Source: Sphingopyxis lindanitolerans (GTDB lineage: Bacteria > Pseudomonadota > Alphaproteobacteria > Sphingomonadales > Sphingomonadaceae). Taken from it: a DNA stretch of 64,000 bases. The translations under genes and the position numbers were made by a program. Within the stretch, counting starts at the first letter, position 1. Every line of letters starts with the position of its first letter. The DNA lies in the NCBI RefSeq assembly GCF_002993885.1, contig NZ_CM009578.1, positions 499,251 through 563,250 on the forward strand. Reading direction: 5' to 3'. This document shows, in pieces, positions 16,686-25,165 of the stretch. The notes under the pieces are model-generated. The model had not been told where the DNA came from and made no database searches. It saw nothing but the letters and a program-made list of their open reading frames with translations.

Positions 16686-18254
16686 CTACTCATAATCCGC
16701 ATAAGCCTGGCTCTCATCGGCCAGGTCGCTGAATTTCGTCGTCTTCGCCTCGAAGTGCAGGCGCACCTTGCCGGTCGAGCCGTGGCGCGATTTGGCGACG
16801 ATGATTTCGGCGAGGCCGAAGACGCGCTCCATCTCGGCCGCCCATTCCTCATGCTGGGCGTGGATTTTCACATCGTCGCCCTCGATCGGGCGCTTGGGTT
16901 CGCGCGCCGCGACATAATAATCCTCGCGAAACACGAAAAGCACCATGTCGGCATCCTGCTCGATCGATCCCGATTCACGAAGGTCGGAGAGCTGCGGACG
17001 CTTGTCCTCGCGGCTTTCGACCTGGCGGCTCAGCTGCGACAGCGCCATCACCGGAAGATTAAGTTCCTTTGCCAAGGTCTTGAGGCCGCGGGAAATTTCT
17101 GAAATTTCCTGAACGCGATTATCGCCGCTCTTCGGCGATCCCTGGAGCAGCTGGAGATAATCGACCACGATGAAACCAATGCCATGGCGCCGCTGCAAAC
17201 GCCGCGCGCGGGTGCGCAGTCCGGCGATCGTCAGCCCCGGCGTGTCGTCGATGAACAAAGGCAGCGTCTGGAGCGTCTGCGCGGCGCGGCTCAATTGCTG
17301 GAACTGCTCCTTGCTGATCTTGCCCATGCGCAGCGCTTCGCCCGACACCCCCGATTGTTCGGCGAGGACGCGCGTCGCGAGCTGGTCGGCCGACATTTCG
17401 AGGCTGAAGAAAGCGACCTTCGCGCCCATATTCTTTTCGGGCGGAATTCCGTCCTCCTCGTCGCGGCGAAACCGCTCGGCGGCGTTATAGGCGATGTTGG
17501 TGGCGAGCGAGGTCTTGCCCATGCCCGGACGCCCGGCAAGGATCATCAGGTCCGAATTGTGCATGCCGCCGATCTTGGCGTTCATGCTGCCGATGCCGGT
17601 GGTGATCCCCGACAGATGGCCGCCCGAATTGAGCGCGCGCTCGGCCGCCTGCAGCGCGGTGAGGCTCGCGGCGCTGAAGCTCTTGACCGATCCCATCTCG
17701 GCCTCGCCCCCCGCAACGCGATAGAGCGCGGTTTCGGCCTCCTCGATCTGCGCCTGCGGATCGACGCTCTCGCTGGTGTCGAGCGCGCTTTCGACGAGCG
17801 TGCGCCCGACGCCGACCAGTTCGCGCAGCAGTGCAAGATCGAAAATCTGCCGCGCAAAATCGCGCGCGCCGATCAGCCCGGCGCCGCTGCCGGTAAGCTG
17901 CGCCAGATAGCCGACCCCGCCGACCGCCTTCATCGCCTCGTCATTCTCAAAAAAGGGTTTGAGCGTCACCGGGGTCGCGATGCTGTTGCGCTCGATCAGC
18001 GCCATCGTCTGCTGAAAGATGCGGCCATGGAGCGGCTCGAAGAAATGATCGGGGACGAGCGCGACGGGCAGATCCTCGACGACTCGGTTATCGATCAGGA
18101 TCGCGCCCAGAAACGCGGCCTCCGCCTCGATATTACGGGGTAATTGACGTTCATCCCCGGCGGGCGCCGGGACGGGAAAAAGGGCTAGTTCTGGCATGTG
18201 GTCATCATGCGCTGCCACTTGAACCTGCGCAACGGGTGATCGTGCATTCTGCAT
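16686..18254 (-). CDS. dnaB: Replicative DNA helicase
   Basis: About 503-522 residues. The hexameric helicase unwinds DNA ahead of the replication fork. An N-terminal DnaB domain (PRNIEAEAAFLGAILID) is followed by the RecA-like ATPase: Walker A ILAGRPGMGKTS, Walker B FIVVDYLQLL, and the arginine-finger region LSQLSRQVESR. A start at ATG 18254 gives 19 extra residues over ATG 18197; neither has a strong ribosome site and the conserved domain begins after both, so the start is open. Any start beyond 18291 would run into the perfect inverted repeat, which excludes the longer frame. Monocistronic, divergent from the UPF0262 gene. Confidence 0.95.
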   Translation of the reverse strand: MQNARSPVAQVQVAAHDDHMPELALFPVPAPAGDERQLPRNIEAEAAFLGAILIDNRVVEDLPVALVPDHFFEPLHGRIFQQTMALIERNSIATPVTLKPFFENDEAMKAVGGVGYLAQLTGSGAGLIGARDFARQIFDLALLRELVGVGRTLVESALDTSESVDPQAQIEEAETALYRVAGGEAEMGSVKSFSAASLTALQAAERALNSGGHLSGITTGIGSMNAKIGGMHNSDLMILAGRPGMGKTSLATNIAYNAAERFRRDEEDGIPPEKNMGAKVAFFSLEMSADQLATRVLAEQSGVSGEALRMGKISKEQFQQLSRAAQTLQTLPLFIDDTPGLTIAGLRTRARRLQRRHGIGFIVVDYLQLLQGSPKSGDNRVQEISEISRGLKTLAKELNLPVMALSQLSRQVESREDKRPQLSDLRESGSIEQDADMVLFVFREDYYVAAREPKRPIEGDDVKIHAQHEEWAAEMERVFGLAEIIVAKSRHGSTGKVRLHFEAKTTKFSDLADESQAYADYE

Positions 18255-18291
18255 TATTGCTGTGGGCGGTCTGTGCATAAGTTTCAAAACC

Positions 18292-18373
18292 CCGTTCGTG
18301 TCGAGCGAAGTCGAGACACCCATCGAGATAGCGCCAAGCCGATGGGTGTCTCGACTTCGCTCGACACGAACGG
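18292..18373. repeat. Perfect 33-bp inverted repeat, family C
   Basis: Arms 18292-18324 and 18341-18373 are exact inverse complements of 33 nt around a 16-nt loop. The core CGAGCGAAGTCGAG resembles a segment inside the element at 23663-23772, so it belongs to dispersed sphingomonad intergenic repeats. It lies in the divergent gap between dnaB and the UPF0262 gene. Confidence 0.85.
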
Positions 18374-18439
18374 ACCGAGAGGATGGCGACATCCGCCCCC
18401 CTTGCCCTTCGCGGCGCGGCGGGTAGAAGCACAACCAGC

Positions 18440-18937
18440 ATGTCCGACGCCGATCCTTCCCGACAGCGCATCATCTCGGTCGACCTCGACGAGGGTTCGA
18501 TCGTCTGGCGCAACCCCGATGTCGAGCAGGAACGGCGCGTCGCGATCTTCGACCTGATCGAGGATAATAAGTTCGTGCCGCAGCGCGGCCACCCCGACGG
18601 CTATGCCGGCCCCTATCGCCTGCTGCTCCGCGTCGAGGAAGGCCGGCTGATCTTCGAGATCAGCCGCGAGGATCACTCGCCGCTCGAGGCGATCATCCTC
18701 GGCCTCGGCCGTTTCCGCCGCCCGATCCGCGATTATTTCGCGATCTGCGACTCCTATTATCAGGCGATCAAGACCTCGACCGCACAGCAGATCGAGACCG
18801 TCGACATGGCGCGGCGCGGGCTGCACAACGAGGCGGCCGAAATGCTGATGGACCGGCTCGACGGCAAGATCGCGGTCGACTTCGACACCGCGCGGCGATT
18901 GTTCACGCTGATCTGCGTCCTCCACATCAAGGGCTGA
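18440..18937 (+). CDS. UPF0262 family protein
   Basis: 165 residues from ATG 18440; an earlier frame start would add residues unlike the family. Conserved features are IISVDLDEGSIVWRNPDVEQER, the IFDLIEDN stretch, FRRPIRDYFAICDSYYQAI and the RRLFTLICVLHIKG end, all typical of UPF0262, an alphaproteobacterial cytosolic family of unknown function. It is followed 2 nt later by the GH25-like gene, then cdd, so the three appear to be one operon. Confidence 0.88.
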   Translation: MSDADPSRQRIISVDLDEGSIVWRNPDVEQERRVAIFDLIEDNKFVPQRGHPDGYAGPYRLLLRVEEGRLIFEISREDHSPLEAIILGLGRFRRPIRDYFAICDSYYQAIKTSTAQQIETVDMARRGLHNEAAEMLMDRLDGKIAVDFDTARRLFTLICVLHIKG

Positions 18938-18939
18938 CG

Positions 18940-19701
18940 ATGGCGACGGGGGCACGCGGCAGGGGCAAGGGCAAGGCGGCAAAGCCGGTGCGCGATTGGC
19001 GCGGCGCGGCCGCGCGCCTTTTGCGCCGCATGGGCGGCGCGCTGATCCTGCTGCTTTTGCTCGCCGGACTGGCGCTGTGGTGGGCCTCGCGCTGGACGCC
19101 CTCGCGCGACTTGTTTCCGACCCAGGGCGTGACAATCGACGCGAGCAACGGCGAGGTGCGCTGGGGATCGATCAAGGCCGCGGGCGCCGATTTCGCTTAT
19201 GTCGTGGCGACTGCGGGCGACAAGGACGTCGATCCGATGTTCCAGCGCAACCTGGCTGGTGCCCGGGCCGCGGGCATTCCGGTCGGCGTCATCCATCGCT
19301 ACAGCCTGTGCAGCCTCGCGACCGATCAGGCCGCGAACTTCATCCGCCACGTCCCCCGCCGCGCCGACATGATGCCGTCGGTCGTCTGGCTCGATTTCGA
19401 CGACCGCTGCCCCGACCGCCCGACACGCGCGCTGCTGCGCTCCGAACTCGCCACCTTCCTCGCGCAGATCGAGGCGCATATGGGCCAGGAAAGCGTGATT
19501 GCGCCCACCGCGGGGTTCGAGGCCGATTATGGCGTGACCGCCACGATCTTTCGCACCGCCGCGATGCGCAGCGACTTTTTCGAGCCCGATTATGGCGCGC
19601 ATCTCTGGACGATGTGGCAGGCGAACCACTATCTGCGCGTGTCGGGGGCGGACGGCACGGTCAGATGGAATGTGCTGCGCCCCAAAGGAGACAAGCGATG
19701 A
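18940..19701 (+). CDS. Membrane-anchored GH25-like (lysozyme-fold) protein
   Basis: 253 residues. A basic N-terminus is followed by one transmembrane helix (about residues 33-50, Leu-rich), placing the rest in the periplasm. The domain resembles glycoside hydrolase family 25 muramidases: the GVTIDASNGEVRWGSIK opening with the conserved Asp, AAGADFAYV, and VVWLDFDD at residues 149-155. In active GH25 enzymes the last motif is normally Asp-x-Glu; here it reads Asp152-Phe-Asp154, so activity is uncertain. The gene follows UPF0262 by 2 nt and overlaps cdd by 4 nt (ATGA). Confidence 0.75.
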   Translation: MATGARGRGKGKAAKPVRDWRGAAARLLRRMGGALILLLLLAGLALWWASRWTPSRDLFPTQGVTIDASNGEVRWGSIKAAGADFAYVVATAGDKDVDPMFQRNLAGARAAGIPVGVIHRYSLCSLATDQAANFIRHVPRRADMMPSVVWLDFDDRCPDRPTRALLRSELATFLAQIEAHMGQESVIAPTAGFEADYGVTATIFRTAAMRSDFFEPDYGAHLWTMWQANHYLRVSGADGTVRWNVLRPKGDKR

Positions 19702-20147
19702 GCGAGACGACCGACGCCCTGATCGCCGCCGCGCGCGACGCCGCGAGCCGCGCTTACGCGCCTTATTCGGGCTTTCACGTCGGCGCGGCGCTGCTGCTCC
19801 GCAATGGCGACGTCGTCACCGGCGCCAATGTCGAGAATGCAAGCTATGGCCTCACCCTCTGCGCCGAGACGAGCGCGGTCGCGAAGATCGCGAACGAGGG
19901 CTGGATCGGCGAGCTGGCCGAGGTTGCGATCGTCGGCGGGCGGCCCGACGGCGACGCCCTGATCGGCAGCGACCCGGTCCATCCGTGCGGCCGCTGCCGC
20001 CAGATTCTCAACGAAGCCGCCGAACGGTCGAAAACCGACATCCTCGTCCATTGCGCCTCGGGCGACGGCAAAGCGGTGAAGAGCTATCGGCTCAGCGAAT
20101 TGCTGCCGGCCTCTTTCGGGCCGAAGGACCTGGGTCTGATCGACTGA
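19698..20147 (+). CDS. cdd: Cytidine deaminase
   Basis: 149 residues from ATG 19698, with AAAGGAG upstream and a 4-nt overlap with the preceding stop. It deaminates cytidine and deoxycytidine to uridine forms in pyrimidine salvage. It is the short tetrameric type: Tyr-Ser-x-Phe-x-Val-Gly-Ala-Ala near residue 23, zinc ligand Cys55 and catalytic Glu57 in LCAETSA, and zinc ligands Cys97 and Cys100 in PCGRC. Its neighbour dcd also handles cytosine nucleotides, a plausible functional pairing. Confidence 0.93.
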   Translation: MSETTDALIAAARDAASRAYAPYSGFHVGAALLLRNGDVVTGANVENASYGLTLCAETSAVAKIANEGWIGELAEVAIVGGRPDGDALIGSDPVHPCGRCRQILNEAAERSKTDILVHCASGDGKAVKSYRLSELLPASFGPKDLGLID

Positions 20148-20186
20148 CCGCTTGCGAAACCAAAACAGGACCGACAAGACAGCCGC

Positions 20187-20741
20187 ATGAGCATTCTTTC
20201 CGACAAATGGATTCGCGAAGCCGCCCAAACGCAGGGCATGATCGAGCCGTTCGTCGAGGCGCAGCGCCGCGACGGCTGCATCAGCTACGGCCTCTCCTCC
20301 TACGGCTATGACGCGCGCGTCGCGCCCGAGTTCAAGATCTTCACCAATGTCGATTCGACGATCGTCGATCCCAAGGCGTTCGATCCCAAGAATTTCGTCG
20401 ACCGCGAAACCGACGTCTGCATCATTCCGCCGAACAGCTTCGCGCTCGCCCGCACCGTCGAATATTTCCGCATTCCGCGCGATATCCTCGTCATCTGCCT
20501 CGGTAAGTCGACCTATGCGCGCTGCGGCATCATCGTCAACGTCACCCCGCTCGAACCCGGCTGGGAAGGCCATGTGACGCTGGAGTTTTCGAACACCACC
20601 CCCCTGCCCGCCAAAATCTATGCCAATGAAGGCGCGTGTCAGTTCCTCTTCCTGCAAGGCAATGAACCGTGCGAGACGAGCTACGCCGACCGCGCGGGCA
20701 AATATATGGGGCAAAAGGGCGTCACGCTGCCCAAGCTCTGA
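20187..20741 (+). CDS. dcd: dCTP deaminase
   Basis: 184 residues, the usual length. It converts dCTP to dUTP, feeding dTMP synthesis. Family marks: the start [22 protein letters not shown], the [24 protein letters not shown] active-site segment with catalytic Glu, and the C-terminal [13 protein letters not shown] lid. It lies 39 nt after cdd on the same strand. Confidence 0.95.
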   Translation: MSILSDKWIREAAQTQGMIEPFVEAQRRDGCISYGLSSYGYDARVAPEFKIFTNVDSTIVDPKAFDPKNFVDRETDVCIIPPNSFALARTVEYFRIPRDILVICLGKSTYARCGIIVNVTPLEPGWEGHVTLEFSNTTPLPAKIYANEGACQFLFLQGNEPCETSYADRAGKYMGQKGVTLPKL

Positions 20742-20813
20742 CGCGGGGAACCGCCCGCCCTCTCGCGCGTCCTCTCCACACAAGCGGACGGGGCGCGTGT
20801 TGGAGGATGCCTT

Positions 20814-21302
20814 ATGTCCATGATCGCCGTCTTCATCGGCCGCCTGTTCATCGCGCTGATCTTCGTCGTGTCGGGGATCAACAAGCTGATCCACGTCACC
20901 GACACCCATGCGATGATCTCCGCTGCCGGCCTGCCCGGCTGGCTCGCCGTTCCGACCGGACTGTTCGAACTCATCGCGGGCGTCTGCATTGCGCTCGGCA
21001 TCTATGCGCGGGCTTTCTCGCTGCTGCTCGCGGCGTTCGTCCTGCTCACCATCCTTTTCTTCCACCGCGATTTCACCGATCCCGTGCAGGCGACGGCAGC
21101 GATGAAGAATCTGGCGATCGCGGGCGGCCTGCTCTGCTTCTTCGGATATGGTAACACGCGCTGGAGCTATGACGCGCTGCGCCGCAAGCGCCGCGACGAG
21201 ATCGAAGTGCACGAGGCCGAGTTGCGCGCCGCGCGCGCAGAGGGTCAGGCCGAAGCCGTGGGCACGCCGGTCGCGGACCGCCGTCCATGGTGGCGCTTTT
21301 AG
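20814..21302 (+). CDS. DoxX family membrane protein
   Basis: 162 residues with GGAGG before the ATG. Four hydrophobic segments are visible (about residues 4-20, 44-62, 66-82, 97-113), with the DoxX signature FIALIFVVSGINKLI and LFELIAGVCIALGI. The C-terminal 40 residues form a charged cytosolic tail rich in Arg/Glu. DoxX proteins are inner-membrane proteins linked loosely to redox stress or quinone chemistry; a specific role is not supported here. Confidence 0.85.
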   Translation: MSMIAVFIGRLFIALIFVVSGINKLIHVTDTHAMISAAGLPGWLAVPTGLFELIAGVCIALGIYARAFSLLLAAFVLLTILFFHRDFTDPVQATAAMKNLAIAGGLLCFFGYGNTRWSYDALRRKRRDEIEVHEAELRAARAEGQAEAVGTPVADRRPWWRF

Positions 21303-21310
21303 CCTTTCGC

Positions 21311-21393
21311 CATTGCGAGGGCCGCAGGCCCGCGGCAATCCAGGGCGGCCTGGCTCCGCTCTGGATTGCGACGCGGCTCCGCTGCTCGCAATG
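21311..21393. repeat. Intergenic inverted repeat, family B, copy 2
   Basis: Bounded by CATTGCGAGG and the inverse CTCGCAATG, with an internal imperfect stem. The ends match the element at 16558-16666. It starts about 8 nt after the DoxX stop. Confidence 0.75.
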
Positions 21394-21452
21394 ACGGGAA
21401 AAAGGGCAGCGCTATCTGCTTGGCATTGCCTTCCGCCTGCGCTAGCCTCCAC

Positions 21453-21468
21453 TTAACGTTTACGTAAA
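21453..21468. promoter_or_regulatory. Putative LiuR-like operator
   Basis: TTAACGTTTACGTAAA is a near-perfect palindrome: half-sites TTAACGT and ACGTAAA with one mismatch around a TT centre. It lies directly before the AAGGGAGG ribosome site of the reductase gene at 21482. The pattern resembles operators of MerR-family LiuR-type repressors of branched-chain/fatty-acid degradation genes. No regulator of that type is in the window, so the assignment is inference. Confidence 0.4.
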
Positions 21469-21481
21469 GGGAGGGTTTTCC

Positions 21482-22651
21482 ATGGCATCCCGCGATCTCG
21501 ACATCATCGTCTATGGCGCGACGGGCTTCACCGGCCGCCTTGTCGCCGAATATCTCGCGCATCGTTACAGGGGTCGCGACGACGCCCCCAAATGGGCGAT
21601 GGCGGGGCGCAGTCTCGCCAAGCTCGCCGAAGTGCGCGACCTGATCGGCGCCGACGAGGAAACCCCGCTGATCGTCGCCGACGCCAGCGATCCCGCGAGC
21701 CTCGACGCGATGGCCGAAAGCACCAAGGTCGTGCTCACCACCGTCGGCCCATATCAGCTTTACGGCGCGCCCCTTGTCGCCGCCTGCGTCAAGGCGGGCA
21801 CCGCCTATGCCGACCTGTGCGGCGAGCCGGGCTGGATGCGCGAGATGATCGACGAGCATCAGGATGCGGCCAAGGCATCGGGCGCGCGCATCACCTTTTC
21901 GTGCGGCTTCGATTCGATCCCTTTCGACCTTGGCGTGCTGTTCTTGCAGGCCGAGGCGGTGAAGCGCCATGGCAAGCCCGCGCCGCGCGTCAAGGGCCGC
22001 GTCCGCAAGATGGCGGGCGGCGCATCGGGCGGCACGATCGCCAGCTTGACCGAAACGCTGAAGGCGGTGGCGAAGAAACCGTCGCTCGCGCTGCTGCTCA
22101 AATCGAGTTTCGCGCTGACCCCGGGGTTCGAGGGGCCGTCGCAACCGACCGGGCTGATCCCCGAATATGACGCCGCGACCGGCACCTGGACCGCGCCGTT
22201 CGTGATGGCAGCGATCAACACCAAGAATGTCCACCGCACCAACTATCTGCTCGGCCATGCGTGGGGCGACGATCTCGTCTATGACGAGATGATGATGACG
22301 ACGATCGGCGATGCCGGAAAAGCGATGGCCGAAGCAATCGCCAAGGCGAACCCGTTCGGAGACGCGAAGCTCCAGCCCGGCGAAGGTCCGAGCAAGGAAG
22401 AGCGCGAGAACGGCTTTTACGACATCCTGTTCGTCGGCGAATATCCCGACGGCACCATGGTGCGCGCGAGCGTGCAGGGCGACCGCGACCCCGGCTATGG
22501 CTCGACGTCGAAAATGCTGGCGGAGACGGGCATCGCCTTGCTCGAGAACAACGGCGAAGGCGGCGTCTGGACCCCCGGCGCGCTGCTTGGGCAAGCGTTG
22601 ATCGACCGGCTGACGGCGAATGCCGGGCTAACCTTTCAGATCGAGGACTGA
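21482..22651 (+). CDS. Saccharopine dehydrogenase-like / trans-acting enoyl reductase family protein
   Basis: 389 residues, AAGGGAGG before the ATG. A Rossmann NAD(P) motif sits at the very N-terminus (IIVYGATGFTGRLVAEYL), followed by the family segments AGRSLAKL, TTVGPYQLYGAPLVAAC and FSCGFDSIPFDLG. This is the saccharopine dehydrogenase-like family whose mycobacterial member is a trans-acting enoyl reductase in lipid synthesis; many members are of unknown substrate. A palindromic operator just upstream suggests dedicated control. Gene stands alone between two long repeats. Confidence 0.82.
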   Translation: MASRDLDIIVYGATGFTGRLVAEYLAHRYRGRDDAPKWAMAGRSLAKLAEVRDLIGADEETPLIVADASDPASLDAMAESTKVVLTTVGPYQLYGAPLVAACVKAGTAYADLCGEPGWMREMIDEHQDAAKASGARITFSCGFDSIPFDLGVLFLQAEAVKRHGKPAPRVKGRVRKMAGGASGGTIASLTETLKAVAKKPSLALLLKSSFALTPGFEGPSQPTGLIPEYDAATGTWTAPFVMAAINTKNVHRTNYLLGHAWGDDLVYDEMMMTTIGDAGKAMAEAIAKANPFGDAKLQPGEGPSKEERENGFYDILFVGEYPDGTMVRASVQGDRDPGYGSTSKMLAETGIALLENNGEGGVWTPGALLGQALIDRLTANAGLTFQIED

Positions 22652-22663
22652 CATCTTTTTCCT

Positions 22664-22766
22664 CGTCACCCTGAACTTGTTTCAGGGTCCATGGCCTGCC
22701 GGTTCCTTCGGCGCAGCGTAAAACGAGAGGCCGGACCATGGATGCTGAAACAAGTTCAGCATGACG
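22664..22766. repeat. Intergenic inverted repeat, family D, copy 1
   Basis: Arms read CGTCACCCTGAACTTGTTTC onward and the inverse ending near 22766, with inner CCATGG palindromes. A close relative is at 57880-57982. The same kind of CACCCTGAACTTGTTTCAG element is widespread in sphingomonad intergenic DNA (recollection, not tested). Confidence 0.8.
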
Positions 22767-22808
22767 AAGAGAAAAGGATTCGCTTTTTCATAAACAGACC
22801 GGATTCCC

Positions 22809-23615
22809 ATGTCTCAAAGCCACTCTCCCTCCGCTCTCGACACCCTCCTTTCCACCCTGCGCATCGATGGCGACACCGCCACCGCGCATATCGACGCAGG
22901 CTGGATGCAGGGCCGCACCGCCTATGGCGGGATCAGCTCGGCGGTCGCGCTCGCGGCGACGATGCGGCTGCACCCGACCGAGACGCCGCTGCGCTATGCC
23001 CAGATCAGCTTCGTCGGCCCGGTCGGCGGCGATTGCACGGTCAGCACGCGCGTGCTGCGCCAGTCGAAATCGAGCCTGTTCGTCGATGCCGGGGTGTCGA
23101 GCGATCAGGGTTTCGGCACCGCGGCGGTCTTTGCCTTCTCGGGCGAGCGCACCAGCCATCTCGATCACAACCGCCTGACCATGCCGCAGGTGCCCGATCC
23201 CGAGGCGCTGCAACCCGTCCCCGAGCATAAGGTGCGCCCGCCCTTCACGCGCCATTTCGATATGCGCCCGACCACCGGCCCGCGCTTCGACTGGAAGAGC
23301 GACGCCGGCGAATATCTGACCTGGGTGCGCTTCGTCGAAGAGCCCGCGTGTCACCCCGCGGTCGCGCTGCTCGCGCTCGGCGACGCGCTACCGCCCGCGG
23401 CGATGGCGCTGTTTTCCGAATTTGGGCCGATCAGCTCGATGAACTGGACGATCAACATGCTGACCGGGACGCCCGCGACCGACGATGGCTGGTGGCTGCT
23501 GTCGGCGAAGACCGCCTATGCGCGCGGCGGCTTTTCGGTGCAGGACATGATGATCTGGAACCGCGCCGGCGAACCGATATTGAGCGGCAGCCAGGGGATC
23601 GCGATCTACGCCTGA
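22809..23615 (+). CDS. Acyl-CoA thioesterase-like (double hot-dog) protein
   Basis: 268 residues. It has two hot-dog halves as in TesB-like/4HBT_3 thioesterases: the first with GWMQGRTAYGGISSAVALAA, QISFVGPVGGDCTVSTRVLRQSKSS and SSDQGFGTAAVFAFS; the second with SSMNWTINML and the YARGGFSVQDMMIWNRAGEPILSGSQGIAIY end. Such proteins hydrolyse medium or aromatic acyl-CoAs in the cytosol. Substrate is unknown. The gene is flanked by long repeats on both sides and converges on the kinase gene. Confidence 0.85.
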   Translation: MSQSHSPSALDTLLSTLRIDGDTATAHIDAGWMQGRTAYGGISSAVALAATMRLHPTETPLRYAQISFVGPVGGDCTVSTRVLRQSKSSLFVDAGVSSDQGFGTAAVFAFSGERTSHLDHNRLTMPQVPDPEALQPVPEHKVRPPFTRHFDMRPTTGPRFDWKSDAGEYLTWVRFVEEPACHPAVALLALGDALPPAAMALFSEFGPISSMNWTINMLTGTPATDDGWWLLSAKTAYARGGFSVQDMMIWNRAGEPILSGSQGIAIYA

Positions 23616-23662
23616 TAACGACCGATTGTTGCCGCAATCAGCGTGGCGAGCCGTCATAGAAG

Positions 23663-23772
23663 CCGCATCCCCGAGCGAAGACGAGGGGCTCTGCCGAGCG
23701 AAGTCGAGGCAGCGGAGGCGCGCGGCTCTCGCTCCGCTCGAACGAGCCCCTCGTCTTCGCTCGGGGATGCGG
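23663..23772. repeat. Perfect 29-bp inverted repeat, family E
   Basis: Arms 23663-23691 and 23744-23772 are exact inverse complements with a 52-nt spacer that itself contains GAGCGAAGTCGAGG, related to the family C core. It lies between two convergent genes, immediately beyond the current kinase stop. Confidence 0.85.
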
Positions 23773-23773
23773 T

Positions 23774-25165
23774 CTATTGGGTTTCCCCTAGGAGACCCAC
23801 GGCCCCTTCCCACCCCAAAGCCGCCTTACGGTTGAACCGGCAGTTCGATGATCGCATCCAGCCCACCACCGGCGCGGCTCGCCAGCGCCAGCGCCCCCCC
23901 TCGCCCTCGGCGATATCGCGCGCGATCGACAGGCCCAGCCCCGCTCCGCCGGTCGCCCGGTTGCGCGACTGTTCGCCGCGTGCGAAGGGTTCGATCAGCG
24001 TGGCGATCTGCTCGCTTGTCAGGCCGGGGCCATCGTCGGACACGATGATCCGCGCCGTCCCGCCCTCGACCGCCGCCGCCAGCCGGGCGCGGAGACCATA
24101 GGCCAGCGCATTGTCGACCAGATTGCGCAGCGCGCGGCGCAGCAGCATCGGCCGCGCGAGGACCGCCGTCGCCGGGGCAACATCGCCCAGGCCGACATCC
24201 TTGCCCTGTTCGCCATAATCGCCCGCGAGTTCGCCGAGCAGCATGGCAAGGTCGACGCGCTCGCGCACCTCGGTCCCCGCGCCCGACCGCGCAAGCGCCA
24301 ATATGTCGGTGAGCATCGCGGTCATTTCCTCGATCGAGGCGATCATCTTGTCGCGCAGCCTTTCGTCCGCGACCCCCTCGACGCGCACGCGCAGGCTGGC
24401 GAGCGGCGTGCGCAGGTCGTGCCCGACCGCGCCGAGCATCCGGTCCTTGTCCGACAGCATCGTCGCGATCCGCGCGCGATAGGCGTTGAAGGCGGCGATC
24501 AGGTCGCGAACGTCCGACGGTCCCGCTTCGTCGAGCGGAATCGTGTCGCGCAGCGCCGGGTTGGCGCGCGCGGCGCGGGTCAGCCCGCGCAGCGGCGCGG
24601 CGGCGCGCCAGGCGATGACCATGATCGGGATCAGCAGCAGCAGATAGAGCGACAGCGTCTGCCAGACGAGGAATCCCTGAAGCCGGCTGCTGCCCGGCCC
24701 GATGCGCGTGCGGACGGCGAAATAGCGGTCACCGACCCGGGCGCTGACGATGACCGGGCGCGGCATGTCGGCGTGCGACATCCGCTGGCGCTGCGGCAGC
24801 GCCCAGGCATCGACGCTTGCGGCATGAACCTCGGTCTCGGCGAGCAGGCCCGCGACATAGGTCGCGAGATCGGGGAGATGCGCCGCACCCGGCGGCATCG
24901 GCAGCGGGCGGTCCGAAATGATCAGCCGCTGGTTGCGTTCGCGCTGCTCGCGGTCGCGCCCGGGGCGCCGCACATCGCCGTGCCGGTCGCGCTCGATCGC
25001 ATCGACGATCCGCGCCACCGCCATGCCGCCGCCGTGCGCGAAACCCTGTTGCCTCAGTCCCCGCGACAGCAGCGCGAAATTGACCGCCTGCGCGATGAAC
25101 AGCACCACCGCGACCGCGAAGACGAGTTGGCCGACAAGACTGCGGGGCCACAGGCGCGGCGTCAC
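23774..25165 (-). CDS. Sensor histidine kinase, apparent C-terminal frameshift
   Basis: 463 residues as read, starting at GTG 25163-25165, which overlaps the response-regulator stop (GTGA). Order: TM1 (about 9-30), periplasmic sensor region with VGDRYFAVR, TM2 (about 165-190), HAMP, HisKA with phosphoacceptor His249 in GHDLRTPL, and HATPase with N-box LRNLVDNALAYG and SDDGPG. The last 40 residues are abnormal. Adding one base in the C7 run at 23894-23900 restores ALALASRAGGGLDAIIELP, the usual HATPase end, and a stop at 23826. This is either a sequencing error or a real lesion; the catalytic core precedes it. Confidence 0.88.
   Translation of the reverse strand: MTPRLWPRSLVGQLVFAVAVVLFIAQAVNFALLSRGLRQQGFAHGGGMAVARIVDAIERDRHGDVRRPGRDREQRERNQRLIISDRPLPMPPGAAHLPDLATYVAGLLAETEVHAASVDAWALPQRQRMSHADMPRPVIVSARVGDRYFAVRTRIGPGSSRLQGFLVWQTLSLYLLLLIPIMVIAWRAAAPLRGLTRAARANPALRDTIPLDEAGPSDVRDLIAAFNAYRARIATMLSDKDRMLGAVGHDLRTPLASLRVRVEGVADERLRDKMIASIEEMTAMLTDILALARSGAGTEVRERVDLAMLLGELAGDYGEQGKDVGLGDVAPATAVLARPMLLRRALRNLVDNALAYGLRARLAAAVEGGTARIIVSDDGPGLTSEQIATLIEPFARGEQSRNRATGGAGLGLSIARDIAEGEGGRWRWRAAPVVGWMRSSNCRFNRKAALGWEGAVGLLGETQ

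Noticed and set aside
18255..18434. N-terminal extension of DnaB upstream of 18254
   Set aside because: The extra residues would be encoded by the perfect 33-bp inverted repeat and are not helicase sequence.
16686..18440. dnaB region as a possible replication origin
   Set aside because: dnaB presence does not mark oriC. No DnaA-box cluster, dnaA or dnaN was seen.
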